From assembly GCA_963709485.1 (NCBI GenBank), contig CAVPWE010000001.1, positions 558,001-622,000 of the forward strand: DNA of 64,000 bases. The letters are read 5' to 3'. The notes beneath the pieces are model-generated. The model worked only from the letters and a program-made list of their open reading frames with translations. It ran no database searches and was not told the origin of the DNA. How positions within the stretch are numbered: the first letter of the stretch is position 1; each line of letters begins with the position of its first letter. The position numbers and the translations under genes are program-made. The DNA is from JAXDBM01 sp963709485 (lineage in GTDB: Bacteria > Desulfobacterota > Syntrophia > Syntrophales > Fen-1087). Below are positions 62,358-64,000 of the stretch, one piece after another.

Positions 62358-63932
62358 ATGGGGAAAGCTCGGGTGATGGTGGTGGAAGACGAGGGCCTGG
62401 TGGCCCTCTCGCTGGAGAAAAAGCTGTCGGATCTTGGCTATGCAGTGCCGGCGGTCGCGGCTTCGGGAGAGGAGGCGATCCAACGGGCGCTCGAATGCAG
62501 GCCGGATGTCATCCTGATGGACATCATGCTCAAGGGCGGGACCGACGGGGTGACGGCTGCGGGAAGTATACGGGAGGAGCTGGATGTCCCCATCGTGTAC
62601 CTCACCGCCTATTCGGATCCGAAGACCATCGAGCGGGCCAAGTGGACGCAACCCTTCGGCTACCTCATCAAGCCCTTCGCGGAGAGGGAGCTTTTCGCCA
62701 CCATCGAGATGGCTCTTTACAAACACAGCATGGAAAAGAGTCTCAAGGCCAGTGAAAAATGGTTTTCGACCACCCTCAGGAGCATCGGTGACGGGGTGAT
62801 CGCGACGAGTCCCGGCGGCAGCGTGACCTTCGTCAATCCCGTGGCGGAGGAGCTGACCGGTTGGAAAGAAGCGGAAGTGGCGGGCAGGATGATCTCCGAA
62901 GTGTTTCGCCTCATCGATACGGGAACCCGGGATGCCGTGGAAAGTCCCGTGGGTCGGGCACTTGCGGAGCGTGCCGTCCTGGGTCTGACGGATCAAGCGG
63001 CACTCGTTGCGCGGGACGGCACCGAGAGAGCGGTTGACGACTGTGCAGCCCCCATCGTGGATGACAGGGGAAATATCCTTGGGGCTGTCCTGGTCTTCAG
63101 GGATGTCAGCCAGAAGAGGGCGATGGAACAAGAGCTACAGCGGTATCGAGATCACCTGCAGGAACTCGTGGACGAGCAGACAAGGGATCTGATTCACGCC
63201 AGGGATCTCGCGGAAACGGCAAACCGTGCCAAATCATCCTTTCTCACCAACATGAGCCATGAGATCCGCACGCCCATGAGCGGGGTTATCGGGATCGCCG
63301 AACTCCTGCGCAAAACGAACCTCGACGAAAAGCAGAAGCGCTATGTTGAACTCCTCTACCGGTCCGGCAGCGACCTGCTCCTGATCATCAATGACATCCT
63401 CGATTTCTCGAGAATCGAAGCGGGAAAGGTCATCCTGAAAGTCAAACCCTTCAGCATGCGGGAGTTCCTCAACGAGTTGAAGCTTCTTTTCTCCGTGCAG
63501 GCGGCGCAGAAGGGTCTGCACCTCGAATTCGCGGCGGAAGATGTTCGGCATGACATGGTGCTGGGGGACCCTGTCAGGGTGCGGCAGATTCTGGCGAATC
63601 TCATCGGCAACGCCATCAAGTTCACCGAAAAAGGGGGGGTGTCGGTTCGAGTCGGGCATGCGGGGTCGCGCGGTGAGCCCAACCTCGTGCGCTTCGATGT
63701 CGCCGACACGGGCGCGGGCGTTCCCGAGGAAGCGCAGTCAAGGATTTTTGAAAGCTTCGAGCAGGCGGACAATTCCACAACGCGCCGACACGGCGGGACG
63801 GGTCTCGGTTTGGCCATATGCCGGAAACTTGTTCACCTCATGGGCGGGGAAATCGGTCTGGAGAGCGTCCCGGGAACGGGTTCCCGGTTCTGGTTCGCCC
63901 TTTCCCTCCCCCCGGCGGATCCTCTGCATTAG
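62358..63932 (+). CDS. Receiver-PAS-histidine kinase hybrid protein
   Basis: 524 residues. Residues about 5-120 are a receiver domain (VMVVEDEGLVAL, phospho-Asp in DVILMDIMLKGG, Lys in GYLIKPFAER). A PAS domain covers about 135-250, and a coiled linker leads to HisKA (FLTNMSHEIRTPMSGVIGIAELL) and HATPase (ANLIGNAIKFTEKGG, DTGAGVPEE, HGGTGLGLAI). The order REC first, kinase last suggests it is controlled by phosphotransfer from another kinase, perhaps the upstream one 220 bases away. Start ATG at 62358 has no strong ribosome site. Confidence 0.92.
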   Translation: MGKARVMVVEDEGLVALSLEKKLSDLGYAVPAVAASGEEAIQRALECRPDVILMDIMLKGGTDGVTAAGSIREELDVPIVYLTAYSDPKTIERAKWTQPFGYLIKPFAERELFATIEMALYKHSMEKSLKASEKWFSTTLRSIGDGVIATSPGGSVTFVNPVAEELTGWKEAEVAGRMISEVFRLIDTGTRDAVESPVGRALAERAVLGLTDQAALVARDGTERAVDDCAAPIVDDRGNILGAVLVFRDVSQKRAMEQELQRYRDHLQELVDEQTRDLIHARDLAETANRAKSSFLTNMSHEIRTPMSGVIGIAELLRKTNLDEKQKRYVELLYRSGSDLLLIINDILDFSRIEAGKVILKVKPFSMREFLNELKLLFSVQAAQKGLHLEFAAEDVRHDMVLGDPVRVRQILANLIGNAIKFTEKGGVSVRVGHAGSRGEPNLVRFDVADTGAGVPEEAQSRIFESFEQADNSTTRRHGGTGLGLAICRKLVHLMGGEIGLESVPGTGSRFWFALSLPPADPLH

Positions 63933-64000
63933 CTTCGTTCTTTGCTGTGAAGCATTCTTCCCGGTGCGAACGGGATTACCCACCTTTGCCCTTCCTTCCA

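Noticed and set aside
1..64000. tRNA, rRNA, CRISPR arrays, prophage or IS elements
   Set aside because: No cloverleaf-like sequence, conserved rRNA segment, regular repeat-spacer pattern, transposase or phage gene was seen by eye. A tRNA search program could still find a small gene I missed.

Overview
The window looks like a chromosomal segment of an anaerobic Gram-negative bacterium, most likely Desulfobacterota (old Deltaproteobacteria) and perhaps near the Syntrophales. This placement is an inference from gene content: a selenocysteine-containing SelD, a ferredoxin-type 2-oxoacid oxidoreductase, a ferritin-like stress protein, an Mla outer-membrane lipid system and several beta-barrel proteins. 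The sequence is GC-rich. I see no rRNA, tRNA, CRISPR array, transposase or prophage. The only mobile-type module is one small toxin-antitoxin pair.

Layout. 1-4.5 kb: end of a Kup K+ transporter, an FSCA-fold protein, a ferritin-like protein, and a minus-strand group with an ArsA-type ATPase broken by two frameshifts. 4.5-8.1 kb: cstA, a KdpD-like input module without a kinase, a nitroreductase remnant and a duplicated non-coding block. 8.1-13.1 kb: an XRE-cupin regulator and a complete four-gene 2-oxoacid:acceptor oxidoreductase with its own FAD/NAD(P)H module. 13.1-17.5 kb: beta-barrel protein, P-type cation ATPase, then a promoter-leader-terminator arrangement in front of two tiny membrane proteins. 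17.5-22.3 kb: trehalose operon (GH15, membrane-anchored OtsA, OtsB). 22.5-27.9 kb: UspA, MarR, a cation antiporter operon and an unusual ClC protein.

28-37.5 kb: selenium region. A class V aminotransferase (frameshifted) precedes a cysteine-desulfurase-like/YedF/DUF3343 operon; a minus-strand LysR, threonine synthase, alcohol dehydrogenase and ketopantoate reductase-like group follows; then selD, itself a selenoprotein gene. 37.6-43 kb: DHH phosphoesterase, FmdB zinc ribbon, an HExxH protein and a TctCBA solute transporter. 43.3-48.4 kb: mlaEFDCA plus a beta-barrel gene, with MlaF carrying a C-terminal degenerate GGDEF domain. 48.5-53.1 kb: small membrane protein, acyltransferase, a metallo-beta-lactamase/double-rhodanese protein and two half-size YeeE/YedE transporters. 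53.3-58.6 kb: minus-strand alr-ddl-omp-ddl cluster with an alanine racemase of 649 residues and two divergent D-Ala ligase paralogs. 58.6-64 kb: RHH/RelE-type toxin-antitoxin pair and two sensor kinases, one frameshifted.

The strongest candidates for something undescribed are the alr-ddl-omp-ddl cluster, the MlaF-GGDEF fusion and the attenuator-like leader at 16.97-17.44 kb. Four genes or parts of genes contain frameshifts that are all repaired by removing one base, so sequencing or assembly error must be excluded before calling them pseudogenes.
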